Shown here in pieces: positions 9,780 through 20,941 of a stretch of DNA of 64,000 bases (its first letter is position 1; every line of letters starts with the position of its first letter). This DNA comes from an uncultured Gammaproteobacteria bacterium (GTDB lineage Bacteria; Pseudomonadota; Gammaproteobacteria; Pseudomonadales; Halieaceae). Position numbers and translations under genes: made by a program. Location: positions 26,104-90,103 of the forward strand of contig CABYJX010000003.1 of assembly GCA_902519405.1 (NCBI GenBank). Reading direction: 5' to 3'. The notes under the pieces are model-generated. The model was not told where the DNA came from. It saw nothing but the letters and a program-made list of their open reading frames with translations, and searched no databases.

Positions 9780-10724
9780 CTAACTTAATAAAGGATTTGA
9801 CTCAAACCACTCGCGAGCAACTCGCAGATCGTTCGCTATATTAACTTTTAATTCATCTAATGATGAAAATTTCTTCTCTTCTCTTATCTTACTAAGAAAC
9901 GTAACTTCAATACGGTGACCATAAATTTGCGCATCAAAGTCAAACAGATGAACTTCTAGATTGGCTTGCATACTATCATTTACCGTGGGACGAACACCAA
10001 TATTAGCTACACCCAATACATTGCTCATAGTCGGGCCATCCACTTTGACGGCATAGACTCCGCACAGTGGTGAACTCAAGCGACGAAGGTTCACATTTGC
10101 AGTGGGTGCTCCAAGGGTACGCCCTATTTGTCTACCATAAACGACTCTTCCAGAGATTGAATACGCTCTTCCCAGAAGAGATTTTACGAGACCAAAATCA
10201 CTCACTGCTAGAGCTTGTCGGATTTTTGTACTACTTATCCGTTCGCCCCTAAATAATATACTCGGCGTCGGGACGACATCAAAATTATTAAGTTTGCCCA
10301 AGTTTTGAGTGAATTTAATGTCCCCTTCTCTGTTGTTGCCAAAACGAAAATCATCACCGAATACGAGATATTTGACACCCAGACCATTGACAAAAATCTC
10401 ATCAATAAATTGCTTTGCACTCATATTTTTAAGCTTCTCGTTGAAGTTTAGACGCAGTAAACGATCAATCCCCTGGCTATCGATAAAGCAAAATTTCTCT
10501 CGAAAGCTCATTAATCTAGCTGGTGCATGTGTTGGAGATAGGTATTCTGCGGGAAGAGGTTCAAAAACTATTACTATCGAGGGCACTTGTAACTCGAGAG
10601 ATTTATTCAACACCTGACGCAAAACAGCTTGATGACCTAGATGAATTCCATCAAAAGTCCCGATTGTTGCAACACAACCTTCATGATTGAGAATATTACC
10701 GCGTACGTCGCGAAAAAGTTCCAT
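9780..10724 (-). CDS. ribF: bifunctional riboflavin kinase / FAD synthetase RibF
   Basis: Makes FMN and then FAD. The N-terminal adenylyltransferase half (about 1-185) contains [10 protein letters not shown] and the [10 protein letters not shown] segment. The C-terminal riboflavin kinase half (about 186-310) contains [15 protein letters not shown] and GAPTANVN, the flavin and ATP binding motifs. Length 314 is normal. It sits between murJ and ileS; murJ-ribF-ileS-lspA is a conserved gammaproteobacterial row. FAD supply is relevant to the many flavoenzymes encoded further right, though no regulatory link is visible. Confidence 0.95.
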   Translation of the reverse strand: MELFRDVRGNILNHEGCVATIGTFDGIHLGHQAVLRQVLNKSLELQVPSIVIVFEPLPAEYLSPTHAPARLMSFREKFCFIDSQGIDRLLRLNFNEKLKNMSAKQFIDEIFVNGLGVKYLVFGDDFRFGNNREGDIKFTQNLGKLNNFDVVPTPSILFRGERISSTKIRQALAVSDFGLVKSLLGRAYSISGRVVYGRQIGRTLGAPTANVNLRRLSSPLCGVYAVKVDGPTMSNVLGVANIGVRPTVNDSMQANLEVHLFDFDAQIYGHRIEVTFLSKIREEKKFSSLDELKVNIANDLRVAREWFESNPLLS

Positions 10725-10792
10725 GTAAAAATCGCCAGAAAAACTGAATTATATCTAAATCTATTGCTTCATCCCAACTCTCATAATTTGTA

Positions 10793-12385
10793 TTAGCTTG
10801 CTTTCAATGGATTAGTAAATTGACTGGATCTTGTTCCAAGAATAAAACTTAAGACTAAATATGAAGAAAGACCAGCTAAACAAATATAACCTAGTTGACA
10901 AGCACGTTGGTCCCATCCCCATTTCAACCATTCATCCGTCTCTGCTTGCAATTGAGTTATAATGAAAAACATTCCACACGTAGACAGAAATATCCTAGCT
11001 AGAAAAGCTAACCAACCCGACTTAATGATAAATATCTCTCTATCGATAAGACCTTTAAAGAGGAGTATCGCATTTAGAATCGCTGCCATACTGGTTGCTA
11101 AGGCTAAGCCCACATGACCTGCATTCAAAAGCTTTAAGAAGCCCAAAACTAAGATGAGATTCATTATCATATTGGCAAGCATAGCTATGATACCAATTCG
11201 GACGGGCGTCGAAGCATCTTGACGAGAAAAATATCCGGTAACTAAAACTTTTATCAACATGAAAGCCACAAGTCCAATACTATAGGCTCTCAGACTGAGA
11301 GTTGCCATTGTAATATCTTGAGAACCCATAGCACCATATTGAAAGAGCGTGATAAGTATTGGTTCTGCCAATAATATGAGAGCGATCGATGCCGGTATCG
11401 AAATAAATAAAATTAGACGGATCGCCCAATCCAGAGTTGTCTGAAACAACTCTTTTTGCTGTGAAGTTTGATGGAGCGATAAAGTCGGGAGAATCACGGT
11501 CGCAATTGCCACTCCAAATACGCCCAATGGCAATTCAACTAAGCGATCCGAATAATATAACCATGAGACACTACCTTCCACTAAAAACGAGGCAATCACA
11601 GTATCGAGTAAAAGATTTACTTGACTAACGGAAACCCCAAATAAAAAAGGTAACATCAGTTTTAGTATCTTTCTAACTCCGGGATGAAGAATGTCCCAAG
11701 TTGGCTGAGGTAGTAAATTTAACTTATAAAGTTGGGGCAGTTGAAAAAGTAGCTGAAGCAGTCCCGCTATAAATACTCCCCAAGCTAATGCCATAACGGG
11801 TGTAGGAATCTTAGGCGAGAAATAAATCGCTGCTACAATGAGAGAGACATTGAGAAGTACGGGCGTAAAAGCTGGTATTGCAAAACGCTCATAGCTATTA
11901 AGGATCGCTCCGAAAAATCCAGTCATAGAGATTAAGAACAAATAAGGAAAGGTAATACGGACGAGTTCCACAGTAAGTTCAAATTTTTCGGGATAATTGA
12001 TAAATCCAGGAGCAAAGATTCCTGCAATTAAAGGAGCTGCTAATACAGCGACAGAAGTGACAAATAGGAGCACAGATGCTAATACTCCGCATACGCGATC
12101 TATAAAAGCTTTTAGTTCCGAAAAATTCATATGCTCACGATATTCCAAGAGCACAGGAACAAAAGCCTGAGTAAACGCACCTTCACCGAATAATCGTCGA
12201 AGAAAATTTGGTATTTTAAAAGCCACAAAAAATGCATCTGCGTTAGAGTTAGCACCAAAATAACTTGCAAATATTATGTCGCGAAAAAGTCCTAAAACTC
12301 GGGATAACATTGTCATAGCGCTGACTGTTAAACTAGATCTGAGCAGTTGTAGTCTTTTTCCAACCGAAGAACTATTCTCAATCAT
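10793..12385 (-). CDS. murJ: lipid II flippase MurJ (MviN)
   Basis: A polytopic membrane protein of the MOP exporter superfamily, moving lipid II across the inner membrane for peptidoglycan synthesis. Length is 530 residues. The N-terminus has the family signature (SAMTMLSRVLGLFRD, then FFVAFKIPNFLRRLFGEGAF). About 14 hydrophobic helices follow, and internal motifs such as AFTPVLLN are conserved. It starts at ATG 12385 and lies 68 bases before ribF. The rpsT gene that often flanks murJ is not in the 182-base upstream gap. Confidence 0.95.
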   Translation of the reverse strand: MIENSSSVGKRLQLLRSSLTVSAMTMLSRVLGLFRDIIFASYFGANSNADAFFVAFKIPNFLRRLFGEGAFTQAFVPVLLEYREHMNFSELKAFIDRVCGVLASVLLFVTSVAVLAAPLIAGIFAPGFINYPEKFELTVELVRITFPYLFLISMTGFFGAILNSYERFAIPAFTPVLLNVSLIVAAIYFSPKIPTPVMALAWGVFIAGLLQLLFQLPQLYKLNLLPQPTWDILHPGVRKILKLMLPFLFGVSVSQVNLLLDTVIASFLVEGSVSWLYYSDRLVELPLGVFGVAIATVILPTLSLHQTSQQKELFQTTLDWAIRLILFISIPASIALILLAEPILITLFQYGAMGSQDITMATLSLRAYSIGLVAFMLIKVLVTGYFSRQDASTPVRIGIIAMLANMIMNLILVLGFLKLLNAGHVGLALATSMAAILNAILLFKGLIDREIFIIKSGWLAFLARIFLSTCGMFFIITQLQAETDEWLKWGWDQRACQLGYICLAGLSSYLVLSFILGTRSSQFTNPLKAS

Positions 12386-12567
12386 TCAGATTCACTCCAC
12401 TTTGAACCATCGAAGTGTTTTAGTTGTCGGAGAAAACTCCGTGACCAGACTCTTTCGGTAATAGATTTGTCAAAATTCAGTTGACACTTATAGCTCTATA
12501 GATTTTTAACTCTAATCAAATATTCAAAGTCTTATGCTATAATGAAAGTACTCGCAATCCCTACTAT

Positions 12568-13584
12568 TCACAAAGACCTACCAGCCGTATACCAAATGGT
12601 ATCACGAGCGCTCGAATTAATTTCATGCTCTACATCTAATACTAGTGCAAATAATGCCATTCGAACTAGAACACCATTATCAGTTTGACGAAAAATGGCA
12701 AGATTAGGATTATCATTAAGATCGTCGTCCAATTCTCGAGCATGTTCTCGAGAATCTCGTGGTAGTGGATGCATTATCACAGTATTGGGTTCACAGTTAG
12801 CCGTATAAATCGTCTGATTTAGCCGAAAGCGTCCCCTGTATATATCAGCCTCTTCTTGAGATTTAAATCGTTCCTCTTGAATTCGAGTGCTATAGACTAT
12901 ATCAACATTGGATATGCTCTCCTCCAATGCATCGGACTCTATCACTTCTTGCCCTTGCTCTTTCAAATATTCTACAAGTTCACGAGGCATTTTTAATTCT
13001 TCTGGAGAGACAAGCACCACTCGAATATCTTTAAATAGTGCTAAGAGTTTACATAGAGAATGTACTGTTCTTCCAAACTTAAGATCTCCAACCATCGCAA
13101 TTCTGAGCCGATCAATATTACGTCCTCGGAAGGCCAATTCATTTTTTATGGTATAAAGATCCAATAACGCTTGGCTTGGATGCTCATTAGTGCCATCACC
13201 GCCATTTAAGACTGGCACTCTGCTAGCTTTAGAAAACTCCAGCACCGACCCATTCTCTGGATGACGCATAACTATCACGTCTGAATAACCGCTGAGTACT
13301 CTAGCGGTGTCATATAAAGACTCTCCTTTAGCAATAGCCGAGTGCTCGAATCCTGTAGTCTCTCTGACACTGCCACCAAGTAAATTAAAAGCACTTCCGA
13401 AGCTTATTCTTGTGCGCGTACTTGCTTCAAAAAACATTGATCCTAGAATAGCGCCATCTAGAACCTTAGTTATACTATCCCGTTTCGCAAATGGGGCCAT
13501 TTTATCAGCTACATTGAAAATGGTTTCTACATCACCCCGATCAAACTGATCTATAGATAAAATATGGCTACCAGAAAAATTCAC
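12568..13584 (-). CDS. pyrB: aspartate carbamoyltransferase (PyrB-type, about 338-residue subfamily)
   Basis: Condenses carbamoyl phosphate and aspartate in pyrimidine synthesis. The carbamoyl-phosphate binding motif STRTRISF and the aspartate-domain motif HPSQALLDLYTI are present, as is HPLPRDSRE near the C-terminus. The protein is about 30 residues longer than E. coli PyrB and begins MNFSGSHILSIDQFDR. This fits a recognised longer gammaproteobacterial subfamily that stands alone without pyrI or pyrC. Consistent with that, no regulatory subunit gene is adjacent. An ornithine carbamoyltransferase is less likely because the SMG-type loop is absent. The 182-base gap to murJ holds nothing I recognise beyond a short hairpin near 12427..12441. 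Confidence 0.85.
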   Translation of the reverse strand: MNFSGSHILSIDQFDRGDVETIFNVADKMAPFAKRDSITKVLDGAILGSMFFEASTRTRISFGSAFNLLGGSVRETTGFEHSAIAKGESLYDTARVLSGYSDVIVMRHPENGSVLEFSKASRVPVLNGGDGTNEHPSQALLDLYTIKNELAFRGRNIDRLRIAMVGDLKFGRTVHSLCKLLALFKDIRVVLVSPEELKMPRELVEYLKEQGQEVIESDALEESISNVDIVYSTRIQEERFKSQEEADIYRGRFRLNQTIYTANCEPNTVIMHPLPRDSREHARELDDDLNDNPNLAIFRQTDNGVLVRMALFALVLDVEHEINSSARDTIWYTAGRSL

Positions 13585-13673
13585 TACCAGAATCCTCCAA
13601 ATCTATCCAAATTTCGCGACAATTTCCTTCGCATATTATACGAGTGCTTACGCCTTTAACCACCCTAACAAAC

Positions 13674-15128
13674 TCAATTTAACAGTTCCTCTGCATAGGC
13701 TACGAGATCCTCTAAAATATCGATCTGCTCACTAGAATTGTTCAAACTTGCTTTTTTTATATCTATTAATTTCCGAAACTCATATAAAGAAATATTTGTT
13801 TCTGGCTCTGGATTCAAAATACGTTTTCTCCGAAAATCTTCCCATTCACGAGAAGCAATGTCAGAGAGTGTTTCTGGATAGTTTCTGGCCTGATATCTTT
13901 TAAACATCTCGGACAAACGAGCATCTTCAAAGGTAAATTTCGTTGTTATTAAATCGTAAGGTGGCGTTGTTCGAACTTTCGACATCATTCTCTTATCGGA
14001 GTCAGAAAAGAAACCACCGGAATAAAGCATCCCGTCTGTGTCTGAGATCGGTTTGAACTTTTGCTCTGAATACAACGCTCGACACTTATTCTCAAATTGC
14101 TTTTGATTACGGGAACGTGACGACTTCAACGTTAATGCATTATTAGCACTCTTTGTATAATCAATTCCTAATCTTTCTGTTAGTTCGGAATCAAGAATTT
14201 TAGGTGATACGAGTATGGGACTGCGATTTAAATAAATCTTTATTATGCCTATGGATCTGGCTCCACCATCTCTATCCTTATTTTCACTACAAAGTTTATC
14301 TACGAAAGTATCCAATTTTAAATTAATAAAATCTGTTGGGTCTGCACTAAGATCAAAACAGAGAACTTCATTTGGTTTTGTCTGATCGATCCACAACGGT
14401 AGAACAAGTCCCGCATTTTTTCTTTGAGTTCCAAAGATTGTAGATATAAATAATAGTGGACTGGGATTATCTAATTCAATTAACTTAACTACGTGTTTCT
14501 TAGACCTTAGCGATAGTGCGTAATTGAATAACCTGGGCTGCTTTTCAAGAAGTAGTCTCGCCAACGAAATTGTGGCGGTGACATCTGCTAGCGCATCATG
14601 CGCTCCAGAATGCTCAATTCCATTTGCTTTTGTTAAATCTTCCAGCCGAAAACTCGGATTTCCATCGTCATTTTTTGGCCATTCAATACCCTGAGGTCTT
14701 AGCGCTTCTGCCGCACGAAGCACACCGATTATATCCCATCGAGAATTTCCATTTTTCCATTCTCTCTCATAAGAATCAAAAAAATTCCTATACAACGTGA
14801 ACCTCGTTACTTCATCATCGAAGCGTATTGAGTTAAAACCTACGCTGCAGGTACCTGGAACAGAGAACTCTTCATTAATTCGCGCTATAAATTCACATTC
14901 GGGTATTCCCCTACTGATAATTTTTTGGGGAGTTAGTCCAGTTACCAAACAAGCGTCGGGATGCGGCAAAAAATCGTTCGCAGGTCGCGAATATAGAACT
15001 AGAGGCTCACCAATAATATTAAGATTACCATCAGTCCTTAATCCAGCGAATTGAGCTGGACGATCATAAATCGGATTTACACCAAAAGTTTCGTAATCGT
15101 GCCAATAAAAGTATTTAGGCAGGCTCAT
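13674..15128 (-). CDS. sbcB: exodeoxyribonuclease I
   Basis: A 3'-5' single-strand DNA exonuclease of the DEDDh family, acting in recombination and mismatch repair. The N-terminal exonuclease motif I is FYWHDYETFG, with further acidic residues at GFNSIRFDDEV and the HDALADVTATISLA motif III. The remaining two thirds are the SH3-like and C-terminal helical domains typical of ExoI. Length 484 is near the E. coli enzyme (475). It is followed downstream by pyrB and preceded by an unrelated coiled-coil protein with a 28-base gap. Confidence 0.93.
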   Translation of the reverse strand: MSLPKYFYWHDYETFGVNPIYDRPAQFAGLRTDGNLNIIGEPLVLYSRPANDFLPHPDACLVTGLTPQKIISRGIPECEFIARINEEFSVPGTCSVGFNSIRFDDEVTRFTLYRNFFDSYEREWKNGNSRWDIIGVLRAAEALRPQGIEWPKNDDGNPSFRLEDLTKANGIEHSGAHDALADVTATISLARLLLEKQPRLFNYALSLRSKKHVVKLIELDNPSPLLFISTIFGTQRKNAGLVLPLWIDQTKPNEVLCFDLSADPTDFINLKLDTFVDKLCSENKDRDGGARSIGIIKIYLNRSPILVSPKILDSELTERLGIDYTKSANNALTLKSSRSRNQKQFENKCRALYSEQKFKPISDTDGMLYSGGFFSDSDKRMMSKVRTTPPYDLITTKFTFEDARLSEMFKRYQARNYPETLSDIASREWEDFRRKRILNPEPETNISLYEFRKLIDIKKASLNNSSEQIDILEDLVAYAEELLN

Positions 15129-15156
15129 TTATACAGGAAGCCCTGCCTAGTGAACA

Positions 15157-15900
15157 TCAGTCAGAATTCGATCGAAAGTCAGATTCCTGTGCGGAGCGGA
15201 TAGAGTTTTCAAGTTGGGTTATTCTTCCATTAGTTGTACGACGAAAACCATTAATCGATTCAATCCAACCTTCATTTTCGCCGACACGTCTTTCAAGTTT
15301 TGCGTGATCCAAATCAATTCGATTAATTCCATCGGCGACTCGCTCTACTTCGACTTGATTTCTTTTTGCTGAGGTAGTCAAACTAGTCAGATCCTTGGCA
15401 AGGATTGTGAATCTAGACACTTCCTCTTGTAAAATTGGTAGCTGCTTTTTACTTTCGCTAGCCGATTGGTTTAGGCTAATGAGATTTTCACCTATCGAGC
15501 TCGAAGTTTCTTCTAACTTAGCAATCTTTTTGTTACTTGCTTTTCTAGCGTCCCATAGCTTTCGATTCTCCGTATCCAATCGTTTCAGCTGTACTCTCAT
15601 CGCCGTAGCTGACTCATTGACCGTCTCATCAGTATCCGACAACAGGTTCTCGAGATCACCTGTCCTGACTGAATAGCGCTCCAACATGTCTCTTGCTGTA
15701 TTAAGCTCTTGCTGAAGCTGCCAAACCCATGCAAGCGCTACCGTCGCGAACACAAAACTAATTGTAAGAAGTAGTCTGGGAAATACGCCAATCGATGTAG
15801 TCTCCTGATATCGCTTGGGAAGATCACGCGATATTACTCCAATATCTCCATCACGTGTAGCAGAGATGCTGGGAATAGCCGTCAAATCATCGTCATTCAT
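15157..15900 (-). CDS. membrane-anchored coiled-coil protein, unknown function
   Basis: I do not recognise this 247-residue protein. About 43 polar N-terminal residues come before one hydrophobic segment (LLLTISFVFATVALAWVW, about 44-62), so it is probably a single-pass inner-membrane protein with a periplasmic C-terminal part. Residues about 65-240 are charged, rich in Leu, Glu, Lys and Ser, have almost no Pro, and show heptad spacing, so a long coiled coil is likely. No enzyme motif is visible. It reads in the same direction as sbcB, 28 bases upstream of it. Confidence 0.75.
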   Translation of the reverse strand: MNDDDLTAIPSISATRDGDIGVISRDLPKRYQETTSIGVFPRLLLTISFVFATVALAWVWQLQQELNTARDMLERYSVRTGDLENLLSDTDETVNESATAMRVQLKRLDTENRKLWDARKASNKKIAKLEETSSSIGENLISLNQSASESKKQLPILQEEVSRFTILAKDLTSLTTSAKRNQVEVERVADGINRIDLDHAKLERRVGENEGWIESINGFRRTTNGRITQLENSIRSAQESDFRSNSD

Positions 15901-16013
15901 TTGTCAGCGCGAGATCTCTTCTCTCCTCCCAGGCGATAGGCACTTATTAAATTCCATCAATATCCGAACTCGAGACTAATCAAGCCATGCTAGAAGATAT
16001 CAAGGTGGTCATC

Positions 16014-16634
16014 TTAAACAAGTCCGAGTATAGCCCAAAGCCCAGCTGTCAAAAGGACGCTACTATGAATAACACCTTTCACGGTAGTTATGGGACCCAT
16101 TTTGCCAAATAAAGCATTAATTTCTAATAAAATAATGATGCCCAAGCAAATAAAGACGGCCGTTTCACTTGCATAATCCACTCCCAAATGCTTGCTACCA
16201 AGCATACCAAATAGCATAGGTCCTGAGAGCAAAGTATTTGTTCGAGACGCCAAACCAGCTTTAGCGGCTGCCTTGGGACCATCTCCGTCTTTTAGTCCCA
16301 GTACAATCTGTTGATTAGGCCATATTATCAACCATACATTCAGGAACATAATGATTCCTGCGAGTGCGCCCAACCAAATAATTCCAAACGTCACTAACCC
16401 ATTAAAAGCTCCTACCTTATGCAAGAGATAAAGCCCGGTGATAAACGTTAGCATCGCTCCCCATCTAAACCACCATAGCGCTCTTGGGGCCAGTTTCTCC
16501 ATTGCATCAGCTTTCGCCGAAGCTTCAGCTTCTTTAAAATATTCTGTTTGAACAAAATTGAAATAATATAGCATTCCAATCCAAACCATACCAAATAAGA
16601 CATGCGACCATCTAAAAATAAACTCTAGAATCAT
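16014..16634 (-). CDS. PuuD-like urate oxidase N-terminal membrane domain protein, without cytochrome c domain
   Basis: A 206-residue integral membrane protein with five to six hydrophobic helices. The start FIFRWSHVLFGMVWIGMLYYFNFVQ and the ALWWFRWGAMLTFITGLYLL region match the membrane domain of PuuD (urate oxidase N-terminal family). Full PuuD proteins have about 400 residues and end in a periplasmic cytochrome c with CxxCH. This protein stops before that, and no CxxCH is encoded in the flanking bases. Shortened forms are known in marine bacteria without a proven role, so urate oxidation should not be assumed. It stands alone between sbcB-side genes and groEL. Confidence 0.72.
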   Translation of the reverse strand: MILEFIFRWSHVLFGMVWIGMLYYFNFVQTEYFKEAEASAKADAMEKLAPRALWWFRWGAMLTFITGLYLLHKVGAFNGLVTFGIIWLGALAGIIMFLNVWLIIWPNQQIVLGLKDGDGPKAAAKAGLASRTNTLLSGPMLFGMLGSKHLGVDYASETAVFICLGIIILLEINALFGKMGPITTVKGVIHSSVLLTAGLWAILGLV

Positions 16635-16753
16635 TGCGAACTCCCATCTATCTGACTGCCAAACTTAATTGTACACCTTATCGGTGTTGATCAGGTACCC
16701 TAAACCCCATTTCTAGATTCTTTAATTCTATAGGATCGAAATAACACGGAAAT

Positions 16754-16789
16754 AAAAAAAGCCCAGAAAATCAGTTTTCTTGGGCTTTT
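16754..16789 (-). terminator. rho-independent terminator of groESL
   Basis: The arms 16760..16770 and 16775..16786 pair over 11 base pairs with one bulged base and a TCAG loop. On the minus strand the hairpin is followed by a run of T (A7 at 16754..16760 on the plus strand). It lies about 45 bases past the groEL stop. The plus-strand side has a short T run too, so it may work in both directions. Confidence 0.8.
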
Positions 16790-16831
16790 AAGACACACAT
16801 TAACTCCATGTGCTATCTAGCTCAGTTTAGG

Positions 16832-18496
<1,665 letters not shown>

Positions 18497-18535
18497 CTAT
18501 TTCGTTACCATTGTAAGAATTTATATTAAAAGTAT

Positions 18536-18826
18536 TTACTCGACGACCGCGAATATTTCACTCTCACCCATAATAATGAGTTCTTCGCCATCTATCTCTA
18601 TTGTATTGCTACCGGCATACTGGCCAAAAACCACCGTATCACCGACTTTTACTGCTAACGGTCGAACTTCTCCAGTATCAAGTACCTTACCTTCACCGAC
18701 AGAGATTACCTCCCCTTGATTCGGTTTTTCTTTTGCTGAACCAGGAAGAACAATACCACCGGCAGAAGTTTCTTCTTCTTCTTTTCGACGAACGACCACC
18801 CGGTCGTACAGCGGACGGATTTTCAT
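18536..18826 (-). CDS. groES: co-chaperonin GroES (Hsp10)
   Basis: The 96-residue lid of the chaperonin. It begins with the family signature [13 protein letters not shown]. It has the mobile loop [15 protein letters not shown], which contacts GroEL, and ends with the usual acidic strand. A strong GGAGAG ribosome site lies a few bases before the ATG at 18826. First gene of the groESL operon, with promoter and CIRCE operator about 95 bases upstream. Confidence 0.98.
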   Translation of the reverse strand: MKIRPLYDRVVVRRKEEEETSAGGIVLPGSAKEKPNQGEVISVGEGKVLDTGEVRPLAVKVGDTVVFGQYAGSNTIEIDGEELIIMGESEIFAVVE

Positions 18827-18918
18827 TTGCCTATCTCTCCAATATCATTGATGTTTATGGACGCCTCAAGGGCGATTCCACTAAGTTAGGGCTCCAATCA
18901 ACATTTTCAACGTTGAAA

Positions 18919-18945
18919 TTAGCACTCTCCCAAAAGGAGTGCTAA
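18919..18945 (-). promoter_or_regulatory. CIRCE operator (HrcA binding site) of groESL
   Basis: A perfect inverted repeat, TTAGCACTC, nine bases, GAGTGCTAA, identical to the CIRCE consensus bound by the heat-shock repressor HrcA. It touches the -10 box of the groES promoter, so repressor binding would block transcription directly. The mRNA 5' end would also carry the repeat. It predicts an hrcA gene elsewhere in this genome. Confidence 0.95.
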
Positions 18946-18972
18946 TTCTAGTGGCAAGTCAGCAAGAGTCAA
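18945..18972 (-). promoter_or_regulatory. sigma-70 promoter of groESL
   Basis: On the minus strand, TTGACT (18972..18967), 16 bases, then TAGAAT (18950..18945), both one mismatch from consensus. The -10 abuts the CIRCE repeat. This arrangement is standard for HrcA-controlled groE operons. Confidence 0.75.
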
Positions 18973-19022
18973 GACTAGAATAGAAAAAAAATGCCGTAAT
19001 ATTAATGTCCCGCAATGGATAT

Positions 19023-19451
19023 TTATTTGTCTTTTGGAGGGCGATCATCAACTCGAGTAAAAGAGCCATCTATGGTAAATCCAGTTTCCCTATTATCGTT
19101 AAACCCCGTCTGGCTAGACTGATTATGAACTTTCGGAATAAAATGGCGACGAATCGGTCCAATAAGAAGAATTAAGGCAATTAAATCAGAAAATAAACCT
19201 GGAATTAGGAAAAGCAACCCAGCGATTACTATTCGCAAATCATCTGCCAGAAAAATTGAGCGGATACCTCTATCTATCTCTCTCTGGTTCAACTCAGAAA
19301 GCAACGCTATTCCCTGACGGCGGATAAGTGCTAATCCGGCTAGAATCATAGTCACAACGTATACCAGCGCAAAGAATGCACTTGTCTCAATTCCCAATTG
19401 GATCAAAGACACCAATTCAATCCATGGATAGATCAAAATCAAATATTTCAC
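19023..19451 (-). CDS. fxsA: FxsA family membrane protein
   Basis: A 142-residue inner-membrane protein of the FxsA family, named in E. coli for suppressing F exclusion of phage T7; its normal role is not known. The N-terminal hydrophobic stretch begins YPWIELVSLIQLG, followed by a second helix, the family pattern ALIRRQGIALLSELNQ, and a third region LFLIPGLFSDLIALILLI. The C-terminal about 40 residues are polar. It lies next to groES, as in E. coli, but here upstream of it in the same direction. A separate promoter for groES sits between them. Confidence 0.88.
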   Translation of the reverse strand: MKYLILIYPWIELVSLIQLGIETSAFFALVYVVTMILAGLALIRRQGIALLSELNQREIDRGIRSIFLADDLRIVIAGLLFLIPGLFSDLIALILLIGPIRRHFIPKVHNQSSQTGFNDNRETGFTIDGSFTRVDDRPPKDK

Positions 19452-19575
19452 ATAAATTAGTATTGGGGGTACAGTGTGAGTTTACAAGACGGGCTTCAGA
19501 AAAAAATCTTCTATTTAATTACCGGGTAAGTGATTTCGGACAATTGCTTAAAGGTATTTTATTTCTCACCGCCAG

Positions 19576-20862
19576 TTAGGACTGCTTATCATTCCAAGGG
19601 GCTACCCAGATCAGAAGTAACATCCCAGGAGTGGCAAACAAAGTACATAAAAGAAAAAACTGATACCAACCAATTGTATCTACAATGAAGCCAGTACTGG
19701 CGCTAGCAACTGTTCGAGGAACAGAGGCCATGGCAGTGAAAAGAGCAAACTGAGTCGCCGCAAAGGCTCTGCTAGTCTCACGAGCAATAAATGCTGTAAA
19801 AGCCGCTGTGCCCAAGCCAACACCCAGATACTCAAAACCAACTACTATCGCAAGTAACCATAAGCTCGGCGTGTAATATGCCAAGGCTGCGAAGCCCAAA
19901 ATACTAACAAGTTGAACTACTCCAAAAATCCATAAAGCTCTATTAATACCTAACTTAATCATCAGAAGTCCACCAAAAAGTCCTCCAAATATTGCTGGCC
20001 AAAGAGCGGCATTTTTTGCTACCAAACCGATCTCTGTTTTTGTAAATCCAAGATCAATATAAAAGGGTGTGGATAGTGCTGTGGCCATATTATCTCCAAG
20101 CTTATACAGTACGATAAATACGACTACCAAAAATAATCCCCCGATCCCCTTCCTTAAGAGCAACTCCTCCAGGGGGGCTAGAATCATATCTCTGATTCCA
20201 GAGTGTTTAATTTTTTCACCACGTACCGGCTCAAAAATCAAAAGTGTCATGATAATACCAAACAGCATAAAGCCGCTCGTGACTAGAAATACTGATTCCC
20301 AACTCATCCTGTCAGCTAGAATTAGTGATAGGGATCCCGGAATTAAACTCGACAACCGGTAAGCTTGTACATGAACGGAATTTCCCAATCCCAACTCCTC
20401 GTCAGGAAGAATTTCACGTCTATACGCATCTAGCACAATATCTTGACTCGCACTAAAAAAGGCAACTAGCAGCGCTAATATAGCAATCGAGGATGTCTGG
20501 AGCACTGGATTAAACCATCCTAGCAAAGCAACGGAAAATAACAGAGACAACTGAAAAATAAACATCCAGCCTCGCCTGAGTCCCATAGGAAATGCAAATC
20601 TATCTATTAAAGGTGCCCAAAGAAATTTCCACGTATAGGGCATCTGAATAAGCGCGAATAGTCCTATATCAGACAGAGAAACTCCGCTATCACGCAACCA
20701 AGCTGGTATAAGCTGTATAAGAATATAGAGAGGCAGACCCGACGCAAATCCTGTGCCGACACAAATTAGCGTTCTGATATTCAATACGCTTGTGTAAAAG
20801 GATTTACTCAAGATCTGCCGAAACCTCCCACCTGAACATAATGGTAAACGTCTGCACGTCAA
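19576..20862 (-). CDS. ampG: AmpG-family muropeptide permease (MFS)
   Basis: A 12-helix major facilitator protein that imports GlcNAc-anhydroMurNAc peptides for cell-wall recycling. The motif TGFASGLPLYIL and the loop YTWKFLWAPLIDRF are characteristic of AmpG. The segment SASQDIVLDAYRREIL and the C-terminal GFEYLGVGLGTAAFTAF are also family features. The frame opens at a TTG (20862). A TTG nearer the first helix (about codon 18), behind GGGAGG, would match the usual N-terminus better. Length of about 410-428 residues is close to the shorter AmpG proteins. No beta-lactamase or ampD gene is adjacent. Confidence 0.87.
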   Translation of the reverse strand: MTCRRLPLCSGGRFRQILSKSFYTSVLNIRTLICVGTGFASGLPLYILIQLIPAWLRDSGVSLSDIGLFALIQMPYTWKFLWAPLIDRFAFPMGLRRGWMFIFQLSLLFSVALLGWFNPVLQTSSIAILALLVAFFSASQDIVLDAYRREILPDEELGLGNSVHVQAYRLSSLIPGSLSLILADRMSWESVFLVTSGFMLFGIIMTLLIFEPVRGEKIKHSGIRDMILAPLEELLLRKGIGGLFLVVVFIVLYKLGDNMATALSTPFYIDLGFTKTEIGLVAKNAALWPAIFGGLFGGLLMIKLGINRALWIFGVVQLVSILGFAALAYYTPSLWLLAIVVGFEYLGVGLGTAAFTAFIARETSRAFAATQFALFTAMASVPRTVASASTGFIVDTIGWYQFFLLCTLFATPGMLLLIWVAPWNDKQS

Positions 20863-20941
20863 ACAGTATCACATGGCAAGATCGGATACAGACAGCATAA
20901 TGTATACTTTTTCGTTAGATTAAAATCTTCCAAGTGAATAG

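Noticed and set aside
12481-12543. Plus-strand promoter-like TTGACA and TATAAT boxes between murJ and pyrB
   Set aside because: The hexamers are not correctly spaced to each other and no plus-strand gene follows.
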